DNA of 64,000 bases from the NCBI GenBank assembly GCA_008933995.1, contig WARS01000033.1:8136287-8200286 (forward strand), written 5' to 3'. The notes under the pieces were generated by a model, which made no database searches, was not told the DNA's origin, and was given only the letters and a program-made list of their open reading frames with translations. Numbering within the stretch: the first letter of the stretch is position 1; every line of letters begins with the position of its first letter. Both the position numbers and the translations under genes were made by a program. Below, piece after piece: positions 28,668 to 40,522 of this stretch. The stretch is from Datnioides undecimradiatus (taxonomy: Eukaryota > Chordata > Actinopteri > Lobotiformes > Datnioididae).

Positions 28668-29893
28668 TATATGGCAGCAGAAAGAGATCGAATAATTTAT
28701 TCTAATGTTGGCAAAATAGTGACTGTCACAAGCTATATTTCCAAAGCTCTGTTTTGCTCTTTTTGCTGGCCTTATTTAGATCTTCTCAGGATTCCTCTTT
28801 AGTTAAACTGCAGAAATATTGTCTTGCTTTCCACACGGTTAAACATCAAAAGCTGTGCAAAAGGGAAATATTAAAATATGGAGATAGGAAGTATCTCACT
28901 GGGGCTACTGATTAGTGTACCAATCATTGTCATCAGAATTAATTTGGCAGTGGCAGATTTAGAAAATGAAACTTTTGTCTGACTAATAATAACGCTTCTC
29001 ACGTTCTCCATGTCTATGACTCTTGTTTATACGGTTTGCTTTCACACGTACAATTGCGTGTCTGTGCGGAAACGCATAGGAATCTCTTTCTGTATCTCAA
29101 TAGACAGTCTACGTCTGTCCATGTAAATGTTCCGAATATAATTGTGACAAAGACTAACAATAACACGCGTGGCACTTACATTGTTACTTTCTTCAGCACA
29201 CATTGTACGCCAACCCCATCTGGAGCTCTTGATAAGATGGACGACCAGTGACGTTCTGCAGCACATTCTGTGTGCTGGATCTGTACCTGCTATTTCATTA
29301 TCTTAGATGAGGCGCACTCAGTTTTACATCACATAGTTTAACAGCATGCTGAGATTCTTTCTAGAAGTGGCATTAATCCTAATAAATTCAGTGTATTCAT
29401 ACACATTGCGCAGCATACAAATTAGTTTGAATTGTTGCATTTGCAGGACAGCATCATACAGCATATTTAAACACATGACCCATATTTAGATATTTAAATG
29501 TTCTTGTGTAGTATGGGGTTTTTGTTAATAGTGTATGTATTTTCATTTTCAGTTTATTCAATTTCCTCTCCTCTGCTCTCATTATTGAAACCCATAACCT
29601 CTATTCATATATCTCTACCTTATATAATCTTCAGAATAATAATACTGCTAAAGACTATTTAATATTTAAGAGTGTTTTAATATTTAATGTTATTTTCTGA
29701 CTTTTGAAGAGTGAACTTTGTAGGGCCGGTGAAATTCAGACAGTAGTTTTAAACGGTATGGGAGTTTGGAGCTGTTGCCGGACCACCTGCTCCATGGGCG
29801 TCTCCACGGCACCGTCAAACCAAAAAGAAAAGTGTTGTTGAAATATACTTTCTCGTGCTGAAGGTGTTCATTTGTTGTCTCTCTGTTTTTTAG

Positions 29894-30113
29894 CACCCCC
29901 ATCGGCGCGTGACCTTCTCCACCACCAACCCCGTGCAGGACCTGCAGGATGCCTCTCAGCACAGCTACTATGACAGCGGCTTGGAGGAATCAGAGACTCC
30001 CAGCAGCAAGTCATCGTCTGGTCCTCGCATCGGACCCCTGACCCTGCCTGAGGACCACTATGAGAGAACCACTCCAGATGGCAGCATTGGAGAGACCGAG
30101 CACCCTGAAAATG
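29894..30113 (+). CDS. pcdh7/pcdh1: Delta-1 protocadherin (PCDH7/PCDH1 type), penultimate coding exon, cytoplasmic tail
   Basis: Internal exon of a homophilic cell-adhesion cadherin; this part lies in the cytosol below the plasma membrane. A pyrimidine-rich tract ending in TTTTTTAG precedes base 29894, and the donor is ATG|GTACGA after 30113. The exon is 220 nt: 73 full codons, then one base of the next (phase 1). It opens HPHRRVTF; RVTF (29906-29917) is the RVxF docking motif through which delta-1 protocadherins are known to bind protein phosphatase 1. Next come QHSYYDSGLEESETPSSK, a Ser-rich stretch, PEDHYERTTPDGSIGE and EHPEN. These blocks are strongly conserved in PCDH1 and PCDH7 long isoforms. 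No cadherin repeat or membrane segment is in the window, so the large first exon must lie upstream. Paralogue choice is open: the very long introns and gene-poor flank favour PCDH7, while remembered similarity of the C-terminus also fits PCDH1. Confidence 0.9.
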
Positions 30114-30352
30114 GTACGATGACAAAACCCCTCCGATCTGTCGCGCTCGCTATGAATATGTATTTAAATGTAAATGACTCTAATAGGCCCTCTTTGTGTG
30201 TGTGCTGCTGTTGGCGATGGAGACATTTATGGGAGATTTGTTTGTGCTCTGTGGCCGTTTTAGAGTGGAAATGTTGTGGCACCCGTGACGTTGACTCGCT
30301 GTGTTTGTCGATGACTGTGTGAAATGTTATTGGTTTTTAAGCAGATTGGGGC

Positions 30353-30353
<1 letters not shown>

Positions 30354-30409
<56 letters not shown>

Positions 30410-30413
30410 CGCG
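30354..30413 (+). repeat. (TG)n followed by (GC)n microsatellite near intron donor
   Basis: About 23-24 perfect TG units, then about 6 GC units, 240 bases downstream of the donor at 30114. The alternating purine-pyrimidine run is a strong candidate for Z-DNA formation. As RNA it is a UG repeat. Confidence 0.97.
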
Positions 30414-33400
30414 GTTTCAGGGCTGGAGTTAGCAGTGTCTCCATCCTCCTCATCAGCAGGTCCTCTGTCAGACATCCTTAATGACCCTCTCTCACAAGTG
30501 TGCTAATTAAAAAGCCCAACTAATGGAGCATTTGCCCTCTAAATAAATCTGAACCATGACATCTGTGCAGGCATCACTGTGTTTACTCTAAGCCTTACTG
30601 CAAGCTGGACCCAAGTTATATTGCAGCTTAGGTGTGCAGGAGCCATAATTTCTCGGCACAGTAATCAATCCACAGGCTGATCATTGATGTTCTCAGCATA
30701 GGTCCATATTAAAAAAAAGAAAAAAAAAACAAAACTCAGCTGTGACTGCTCCTCTGTGAACTGTGTATCGTAATAACAATTTTGCTGCCTTAAGCTGCCA
30801 AACCTAATCCATTACCTGTTATAAGACACTATGATAAGTGATTCACACGGTGCATTTCCAGTCATTATGGTATTTTGCATTGCACCGCTCTCTGGATCAC
30901 ACACTTTTACATGGTGATAACTCGATGCTCACCGAGAACGTCCAGATCCTTTAGATGGTTGTATCAAGGTATAGCTTCATCTCAAAAGTGTGCATTAGCC
31001 TGCGTTTTCTGCGTAGGCTATGGATTTTTAAGGGTACCCGTGCAAAATGGGGCATGTGTCAGCAAGACCTTGATGGAGCTGCTGATCAGCATTGACAGTT
31101 ACTTTGTCACAGAGTGTAAAAAGACACAGATGTATCTCTTGTCAATGGGTCTGTACATCCCGATTGAGCCCAGATTTCAGGCTTTTTTAAGGGAGAGAAA
31201 ATCAGTCTGGAGCCCTTTTGCAAAACGTTGCAGGATCAAAGGCTAAAATGTGTCACCGTCACGCTAAAACAGCAGATGACAAAGTTCTATTCTTAGTATA
31301 GCATCTTAGCGTTGTGATACATTGCCTCTTTACAAGACAGTTGTGCTGGATCGCATTAGCTGCCTCATTCATCTCTATTGCAAATGTTTATTGTTTATTT
31401 TTGTTTCTGTCAATTAGTGACACCATGATTCAGGGATGGGAGCGGGTGGTGGGTGTGCAGGAGAGGATTTGCCAATATTGTATTGGCCCCTGGCCCTATA
31501 GAGGCTAGAAATTGCTTAACATCCTATTTAATAGATTCAGTCACGTCATACACAGGTGAGCTGTTTATAGCCCAGGAGCCAACAGTTGACTATTTCCATT
31601 TGGTCTTTGCACTTAGGATGTGTAATATATGCATTTTCTTTTTTTCTTTTTTTTCTATTGTTGTGACTCTTTATTGTGTTTTTCCCATCTGCAGAAAACA
31701 GGCTTTGTCAGACAGGGCGCTCTTTGTTGTCAGCAGCAGGAGAGAGCAAGATTGTGAGTGGAGATGGAGCAGTTAAAGAATGAAAAGATGGCACAAGATG
31801 GGGGAGATGTTAGATTGTGACAGGGAGCGGGGACTAAGAGTCTCTGACAGGGAAGCAAAGCCCATAGGATGAGCACATAGGACAGGGAGATGCGAAGATG
31901 AACTGCTAACCAAGGATAGACCTAATTAAAATGTGATTCCCCCTTCAGGGAGATAACAAAGAGCCCACATAAAATGAAGGATTAGACAGAAAAATCAAAC
32001 GAGACAGAGGAATTCCTCCCCAGCTCCACCTGAATAGTGACGTGAAGGCTTTTTTTAAGCATTTGAATGACAGAGTGACAGGTTGTACTGGTGCGGAGCT
32101 TTATTCATTGCAGTAGAGATGACTGACAGGCAAAAAATTGGGAGGTGAGCATGATGTGTCACTCCATTTAAGTTGGATAAAACGCAATATATGAACCACA
32201 GACTGTCAGCCTTTGCATCACTGGGCCCTGGAAATATCGACATGGATGTGTGTTTTGTTATACAAGTTGAACTTTGGCAGTGGTGAATCTACATTTTGAG
32301 AGGGTGTCGGTGGCCTGCAGTGGAGAGGGATGTAGTACATGATCCATTGCTGTTTGTTGAAACGATTATATCAGGCTGACCTTTCCTCTGTTTGACCGGT
32401 CTGAGGTCAACATCTGGAGACTGGGCCTGATTGGCATTCGAATGTGATTACATTTCAGTCCATGCAACATTGTCCAAGACATGCTAATATCATGGAAATC
32501 AATGCTAGAGATGCGCTACTAGAAGAAATTGTATTTAATTATATAAAATAAATTATTATTTGATTATATCAGTCGGTGAATTTTGCACTACGTGATGTTC
32601 TTTTGAAGATTCTTGCAGACTGAAGTAGTTTGACCTTGGTCTATTGGACTGGGTGGCAGAAAGGAAACTGTGTGGTCTGTAACAGTCCTTCTGGTTCACT
32701 GAAGCAGACATCAACATATTCCCCATGGTGCTTGGCTTTGGAATTAAAAGTAGACTCAAACTACAGCAATAAAATTTCTGATATATGTCATGTATGCTGC
32801 CTGATCTGCAGCAGTTAATTTCTGGAGTTCCTTTTTTTACATGCCTGAGCAGCTGCTCCCTCCTCCCACTTCTAATTCTTGTCTTGAGGCTGTGTTGGAG
32901 TGCACTCCATTTCAGTTTCCCCATGTGTATTTTCTACTCTTGTGTTCACGCGTGTTCATGTAACTGTTGGTTAATCTCATCAGAGATATTTAGCCATCGG
33001 ATGCACGTGCATGCATGCATGTTCATGTGTGTGCACCTGCAATGCATGCATGTGTTTATTTGCATTGAAGGGTGTTGCATCACCCCCCCCACAGATCTCT
33101 AAATCATTTTGATTACAGTGCTATTTTACTTTAATAGACTCTCATCATAATCACTGAGCTCTTTAATTCTCTTTAAATTGATTGCTTCAGACAGCATGAA
33201 AACTGCTTATCTAGTATGTCTGGTTGCTGTCAAGATGCATGATTTGTCCTGCACAGTGAAATCAGAGGAAGACCAAGGACTGGTATCCATCTGTCCCATC
33301 TGTCCATCCACTGTATCTCAGTCACTGCTGATCAGATATTGATTTGTGCTCAAATCAAAGTTTACAGTATTTACAGTATTTATCACAGGTTCACAGGCAG

Positions 33401-33517
33401 AATGGATCATTCAGGTGGGCTGCTGTTTACATTACGTGCATTTCAAGTATCAAGTTGTGTGAAATATCAGTAACACAAGATGACATCAGTCAGCTTGAAT
33501 TGTCTTTAATCCCTGAG

Positions 33518-33555
33518 TTTAAATTAAATTTAATATTTAATATTTAAATTAAATT
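33518..33555. repeat. AT-only direct and inverted repeat
   Basis: The 13-mer TTTAAATTAAATT occurs at 33518-33530 and 33543-33555, separated by an AT-only spacer with TATTTAA repeats. AATTTAAT and its complement ATTAAATT allow a hairpin. Confidence 0.85.
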
Positions 33556-34740
33556 GTTTCACATAGTCCTCAGTTAATTTCATCAATTATATTACCTAAC
33601 ATTGAAAACATTTTTTATCTACATCAGCCTAAACCATAGAGTGTAATATGAGCCTCAGTCCACACTTTGAGTCGGATAATACATAAGATCAACTCTTTGA
33701 CTTTCTGTTGCCTAAGAACTGACTCATCCTGGACCCGTTCTAGGCCTCTTCAGTCCTCGTGTGACTCAAGTTTGACGGGCAATCCCGTAATGTCCAGTCC
33801 AACCTAGACAATAATCACTCTTCCGCGGATCGGTGGTTAGGCATCTTGGCTGTGATATGAGGGCTAGCACCGATAGGACACAGGTGGATTGAAGACAGGT
33901 ACTAGTGTGCACACACACAGACCCACACACACACAAACTCAATTGACCACAGATGGAGGAATTTTGATGTGGCCGGTTGCCCAGCGTGAGGTCTCCCTGT
34001 GTCTTCCTCTGTGCGGACTCGCTGCCATATGGGCTATTGAGAAGGGTGAGATAAAATGGAATAAATGGCATTTGCATGATAATGAGGTTCTTTAGTAATG
34101 CTGTCTGATTTTCCTGCCTTAGATCTCTCAGATGATGCATGTAGCGTTGTATATTTGTTCTTTTTGAACTCCTGTCAGGGATTTTCCTCTGCTTTCAATG
34201 CTTGCCATGCCAGTATCATACCAGGATGCCACTGCTTTAGCCACTGCTGCTTTAACATCATGAATTCCCTGTGAGTATCTGGTCTGTGTTTAGAAAGCAT
34301 GAAGACGTTTTAAACCAAGAAAGATGCAGAAGAAGACGTCGCACAGAGGCAGAACGTCAACCTAATGGGGCTTGTTTGTCCTATGGGTGCCAGCTTGCAC
34401 CCCTGCCCGGTGCCAGTATGTCATGCTGATGTAGGGGTGTGGGTTTCCTCAGACAGATGTCATTGTGCTTTGTCAGAGTCCCTCCCTCTTAGTGGTATTG
34501 AGTGGAGTGAAACTGCGCCAGCCTGGACCAGCACAGTGGCCTACGCCAGCAAGTGCTGTGACTGCCACCACCCGAGAGGGGACAGGTCACGGGGCTGGCA
34601 GTTTTGTGGAAGCTTCTGTGGAAAAAAAGTCCTTACAAGTGGTCCCCTGAGGCAAGTTGTCATGAGTAATACGCTTATAATCCCAAACTCATTCTAGCAC
34701 ACACATTATGCTCTGCTCACATCAGCTGCTGCTGTTTGTG

Positions 34741-34785
34741 CCCCCCCACCACCACCACCACCCCCCACACCCCCCACCACCCCCA
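34741..34785. repeat. (CCA)n and C-rich low-complexity tract
   Basis: A C7 run, several CCA units, then CCCCCACAC-type repeats. The His/Pro-rich frames through it are repeat products. Confidence 0.93.
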
Positions 34786-35830
34786 ATTGTTTGGAATTTG
34801 ATTTCAGAGCAAATAGGTCACTGGAAGAGCCTAACTGGAGCAGAATTAAACTCTCTAACCTGGATTAGGCTTCGACACCAAGGACAATGGTTAACTATAG
34901 CCCTTTTACAAATGACTTTATGGGACAATGCATCTGAATCCAAAATGGAACTGATGATGTGTCAGCACGTCACAGTTTTGAATGTGTCTCCATTTCCCTT
35001 CGCCCAATTTGAATCTGGAAATGCACTTTCGCTCATGTGGTCACTGACAATGAGACCTACAAGCTCATCCCCAATCTTTGGCCACACACACCCACTGTTG
35101 TGTTTGTCAGATGACTGCAGACAGGCCAGACCTTTGAATGGGGTGAGAGAAAGGACATGTATCAGGGCTCAGACCATTAGCTGTGGCAAAGTAAGGAATT
35201 GGCTTATTTTCTTTTAGAGAGAACTGAGTGATTATGGTGTGGCAGAGATTGCAGCCACATGTGAAATCTAGATGGAACTGGAGTAGAAGTCCCATTATCC
35301 CAATAAATCTACTCCTTGCATTCAATTTCATACTACCTTCTTTAACACATAAAAGTGATTTCTCTAGAGTTTCATCATTGTGTCCAGCTGACTGGAAGAC
35401 TTTTAACACCAGTGATAATGGTGTGTTTTTGACAGGACCCTAATCTTATTTGGGCCATAGTTTTATACAGTTTGAATAAATGTCACAAGTTTTTTTTGTG
35501 TTTTGCTGTATGTTTTTTTTTATTTTATTTTATTGATTCATCAGTCTTTGCATTTGTGTATTGTTTAGCACGTTAGGGTTCAAAAAAGAGGAGAAAATAT
35601 AGCATTTTCCAGGGACAGATTCCCAGTTGCCTTCATCTCCACAAGCTTCTCAGCTCTTATCCACATGTATATAACATGGGTGAAAACCCAGATGAGTGTT
35701 TTGAATTATGCGCAGAAAGACGAGTACACACATATAAGCACACATTAGGTTCCACAAATAGTGCTTTTAACACCACGCTGCCGCGGAAAATGTCCGGTTT
35801 TAGCACTAAGCTTGTAAAATGAATGAGTGA

Positions 35831-35858
35831 GCCAGTATGCCTAAGCCAGTATCCCTAA
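35831..35858. repeat. 14-bp tandem duplication
   Basis: GCCAGTATGCCTAA is followed directly by GCCAGTATCCCTAA (13 of 14 identical). Confidence 0.92.
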
Positions 35859-36660
35859 GCTTTAGATGTGCTCATGTATTACTCTCACAAAAGTGGATGG
35901 CTCTCTGTACTTAGGCAAAAATTGGATAGCATGCAGCCTGCTCTTGCCACGCCAGTGAGTCTGGGCAGCAGCATGCTGAAGCAGCAGGTTTGGAGGTGGT
36001 AATGTGCGTGTAAACGTAGGCTTGAAAGTACAAGTTTATAAAGACACATGGAGAAAAATTCCTTAATTAGCCTGCTGTAGCTCGTGGCTGTAAGAGACGC
36101 TCCTTTTAGCTGAGTGTCCACTGGCAGGTCCATGGGACCTCGAGTTGAAACTTTAAGGATAATTATGGTGGCAGAAATAGAAAGTGGTGGTAGAGCTCTG
36201 TTGCTCTCAGTGGGTCTTACCCAGCCTCACCCCAGATGTGATTCGTAGAGCAGGTAGAGCGCTGTGCATCAGGGAGGGGATGCTGGCTAGGGGCCAGATC
36301 CACTTCAACCTCAGCTGGTCGGGCTGCACAAGCCGGCATCAAGAGAAAGGCCCCGGGGGTCATCTCTCCATCATAGTGTGATGGGGACGGAGAGCTGCTG
36401 AAACTCCCTCTAACTAGTGTTCTGCCCTTCAATGATGGATGGCACTTGAGGGACTGGAATTGTACTGTATGGGTCTGACATGCATTTCCTTATTTCCAGT
36501 GAGTTACAGAGGAATGGAGCCGCTTTCGCTTTAAGGCTTTCTCACAGTCACTTGAAGATATCTCAAAATTCAGTGCAGTTCAAGGACCTTAAAAACTCAA
36601 TGAGGAGTACATCCAGTGCAACTGAAAATGGCCTCTCTACACTAAATGGGAAGCAGGGCA

Positions 36661-36680
36661 TTTATTTATTTATTTATTTT
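36661..36680. repeat. (TTTA)5 microsatellite
   Basis: Five TTTA-type tetranucleotide units. Confidence 0.93.
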
Positions 36681-39600
36681 ACAAATGGAAATGTCCTTCT
36701 GGCGAATGGATCAATTCTTAATTTGCAGTTTTGTGTTAACATGTTATATCATGAAGTCAATATCCCGCATGCCTTAAGCTAAACAGAAATGACTTCACAG
36801 GTCTTGCATGTTGCAGTAGCATGCATTTAAGGTGCTATAACTAACATTTTTCTGCCCTATTACACAAAATCATCAGGTTGTTTTTACAGGTTTTGACAGG
36901 GTTTTTGATCCCATCTCATCTTTACTAGTTCTAGAAATTCTGGCTTTCAAAGCACACTTTAAAACTCACTTTCTGGCTCGGGCGATCCCTAAAGAGCCCT
37001 TGTTCTCAAGCCAAAAGTGGAGTAATTCTGACAGAATTTTGCATGATGGTGTATCTTGTTTCAACCGTGCATTTCTGCTGGATCTCAGCTCTAATTAGAG
37101 CACTTACTTGACTTCATTGTAAAATTGTGACAGATTTTTGCAAGTTCCAAAGTGCAGAGCTGTAACAGGGATGCGTGGATTGTCGTATAATTCCTTGGTC
37201 ACCGCCGAAGGTTTATTTTACTTAAAGCAATTATAGGTTGTTGGTATTTTTTTCACTTCCCCTTTGGGTAACTACCTCTCAGATGGTCATGTTGTAAGGC
37301 CCCAACACTTGTCACTCATCTTGATGAGCTGTCTACTTTGAAACAGTATCTAGCCTGGAGATGAGGTACCCATCAAACACGCAGCCACCGCAGGCACTGA
37401 AAAACAGATGGCGAGTGCAGCCACTTTAATAAAAAAAAGCAACGGAGATGTTTACTCTTGTTGTGCATTTGCTGTATGTTTTTTCTGATCTCCTTCTGCT
37501 TTTCCTGCTTTATTGTTATAATTGCTGTGGCTCCCTTGCACTTGAGAGTCCCAACCTAGCTCACCACAAGCCATATTTGCATGACACAAAAGCAGAGTGA
37601 ATGTGTCCAGCATTGTTGAATAATGCCATGTCCTGCACACCCAGGGTCACAGACAGACCCAAACCACCGCACTGTGTGCATGACCCAATTTACCCACCAG
37701 TTGATTAAATTTTAATTGTATTATCTCAAAGTGTAGTGGATGTCCTGTCCATGTTATTTTAATGTGATAAAATATTTATGTTGCTGTTTTAATGCCCCTT
37801 AAATACACAAGACAGGACTAAAGTGCAGGTATGGGCTTCAGTCAATTAACCAAAATACTTGGCCCAGATATAAGTGTCCCCCCTTCTCCCCCACTTTTAC
37901 TCCCTTACATATCTGAGCAAATATTACAGGACTCGCTGTACTGTCATGCTAAAGCTTACAGAAGTCAGTCAAACATGAGAAGCCAAATGCAATTGATCAG
38001 CAAGGAACAACACGGGAGGGTGGAATCATGCTGGCCTCAAACGCCAATGTGATGACCCCCCGCTGCCGTCTGTGGTTTGCGTTTCTCTTTAAGTCCATAT
38101 TTAAAGATTTAAATTTGCAGTTTCCCTTAATAATTATATATTCAATCATGCTCTTGATTCTATGTGATATTTTTTCCCCTTCCCTTAATCAAAGCCTTGT
38201 CAGAAAAAGCTATCGTCTGGCAGAGGGTATAGACGGGTAGAGCAGGATTGGGAAATTGCTGCTGTTGCCTCTCTGCTACACAAAAGGCAATTTTCATATT
38301 TCATCATGTCATAAATTTGAATTGTCCTGCTCCAAACGCATAGCTGTATTGTTCAGAGCATTGTGGGAACAGTGCTTTCCGTCTGACTGCGTTAGTATGC
38401 TGACTTTCCTGGAGAATTGTCAGTCATGCAGCAACTCTCCATCTACAGTAAATGGTCAAATAAAGCTTTGCCTCTCCAGGGTCGTTATTTAGCCGTTGCG
38501 TGGACTGCTCACATGGCTCTAAAGATCGGATTTGGTGAGATTATGTTAATGTTTATCCATACTTTTAAACGGTGTACCTACTGTGGCTGCATTATTCAAA
38601 TCTGTGTCTATAAACTTTTATCACGTTTATCTCTCTACACTTGCATGCATTTGGCCTGGAATGCATCCAGACTAGACAGTACTCTGACAGCAACCTGAGC
38701 CTGATCATCAGTTGTCTGGTTTGATCATATGATGTATGATCAAATGGAGCAGCCATGGCCATAGGCAAAGCCATGTGTAGCCCACAAGACACAGAGAAAC
38801 TTAGAGAATATGTCACTACAGGGTGCTAAAAACACCTCTTTGAAGCTGTGTTCTTCATTGCTGTTTTCCATTCTGACGAAGCAGGTGTAGGCTAATTAGC
38901 AGCTAATGTTATCTCTCCCAAGTTAACCACGTCTCTCACTGCAGACCGTGGAGATCAAAGGCAGAATTAGCAAAGAGATAACATCTTGATCGAAAGGGGA
39001 GGAAAAACAACAAATGGATCATGGAAGACATCCGTTTTACATGTCAATAAGATCAATGAGTGAAAGATAGTGAGCGTGAAAGTGGTGCATAGGAATTAAC
39101 TCCAGGGGAAAATCCTTAGAGGAAAATAATTCCTTCTTTGATAATTAGAGCTGCAGATCACATATAAGGAAGACTTTGATTGCCATATTGATGAAAATTA
39201 ATTTGCAGATGAGCTGTACCCACCTATGTGGCGTGGCCATTTTTCACCCTCTCCCAGTCTTAATACAGAAAAAAAAGCATTTTCTATTAAAATCAAGAAT
39301 TCTCTAATGGGGTAAATGAAGGTTCTTAGAGACAGGTTAGCATGTGGGTGACAAACAAAGATGAAAGCACGTATTGTGAACGTATTGCGACCTGAGTAGA
39401 AAAAGCCAATTGCTGTAAGTGTTTCGAGATAAATCTGGTTCAAGGATATGAAAATGTTAAATGCAACCAACATTAATGGCATGACTAAATGTTTCCTCTT
39501 CTTCTGCAAAATGAATCATCCTCTACCTGCTAGTATGAGGCCATGGAGCGCTGCCACAGTGGGAGAAAGGGCCATAGAGTGCAAATGTGAAAGCCTAAAG

Positions 39601-40469
39601 CAGGAAGAAAGCTTCAAAGGCAGGGAGCAAGAAAGAGACATTCAGACAAGAAGAAGAAAGAAGGTTTGGGTGTGAGACAGGAATAGACAAGTGACTCTTC
39701 AAGTAAATGTCACGCAGTAATCAGAGAGGGGTTGGGTGATAAAATGGTCTGTCTAATTATCATGACAATATTTCCTATTAAATCAGTCATAAACGTCACA
39801 AAAAGGTATTTTTGGTGTTGATTTTTCTCCGCACCATCTTCACTTCCAACCCCAGCGCTGTCACCAATTATTAAGCCCGATAAAGTCCCGCATGTTTTTT
39901 TTATTAGCTAATCTGCACCAGAAACAGACCTCTTGTACGCTTGTTGGCATCAGCATCCACATCACAGCAGAACAAAGCAAAGCAGAGTCAATCAAGCTGT
40001 TCGGCTAGAAATGTACTCTTAACATTTTGCACTAACCGAGTTTGTTTCAAATTGATGAATAACCCTGTCTTCTTCTTTTGTGACCTGTGCAGAATTAGTA
40101 ATGGAGTTACACTCTGTGGCAAAAAAAAAGTCCAAAAAATCATCGGCCTATTGAGCGTCCAGTCACAACCCCACACCGCAGGGATTTAGTCTACATTTCT
40201 TTGAGCTTTTCTAATTAAATTACACAGAAAAACTGAATGGGAAATGCAAGGTTTCCTATTTCAGGAGTGAGAGAATCAGGGAGAAGAAGGAAGAGAGTGG
40301 GCCTAAATGTAATTATGTGAGCAGGTTATCACATGACTAGAATAAATATTAATAAAATTCTCTATCCCCTTCACAAAATCAGTTTCTCATTGAATGTATG
40401 CCAGCCACGAATAAATTCCATTCAGTAAATTTCATCGTTATTCAATTTTACTTGTTGTTATAGTGTAAC

Positions 40470-40522
40470 TATATATATATATATATATATATATAGATAT
40501 ATATATATATATATATATATAT
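40470..40522. repeat. (AT)n microsatellite
   Basis: About 26 AT units with a single interrupting G at about 40496, in the intron between the coding exons. The run is self-complementary. Confidence 0.97.

Larger units (their letters stand above)
1..29893 (+). other. Probable 3' part of a very long upstream intron of the protocadherin gene
   Basis: The exon at 29894 starts at an acceptor and begins in the middle of the cytoplasmic tail, so the upstream exon must lie to the left. I could find no cadherin repeat, membrane segment or CM1/CM2 motif anywhere in this stretch, so all of it is best read as intron. Apart from the listed mariner relic, simple repeats, small tandem duplications and a CpG-richer patch, I see no genes. 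All open frames are short, without domain character, and often run through microsatellites or poly(A/T) tracts. Confidence 0.7.

Noticed and set aside
30875..31246. 123-codon + strand frame in the intron
   Set aside because: No recognisable protein family, no supporting splice sites; consistent with a chance frame.
34708..35217. 169-codon + strand frame with a His/Pro-rich start
   Set aside because: The start is the CCA/C-rich low-complexity tract; the remainder has no recognisable domain or splice signals.
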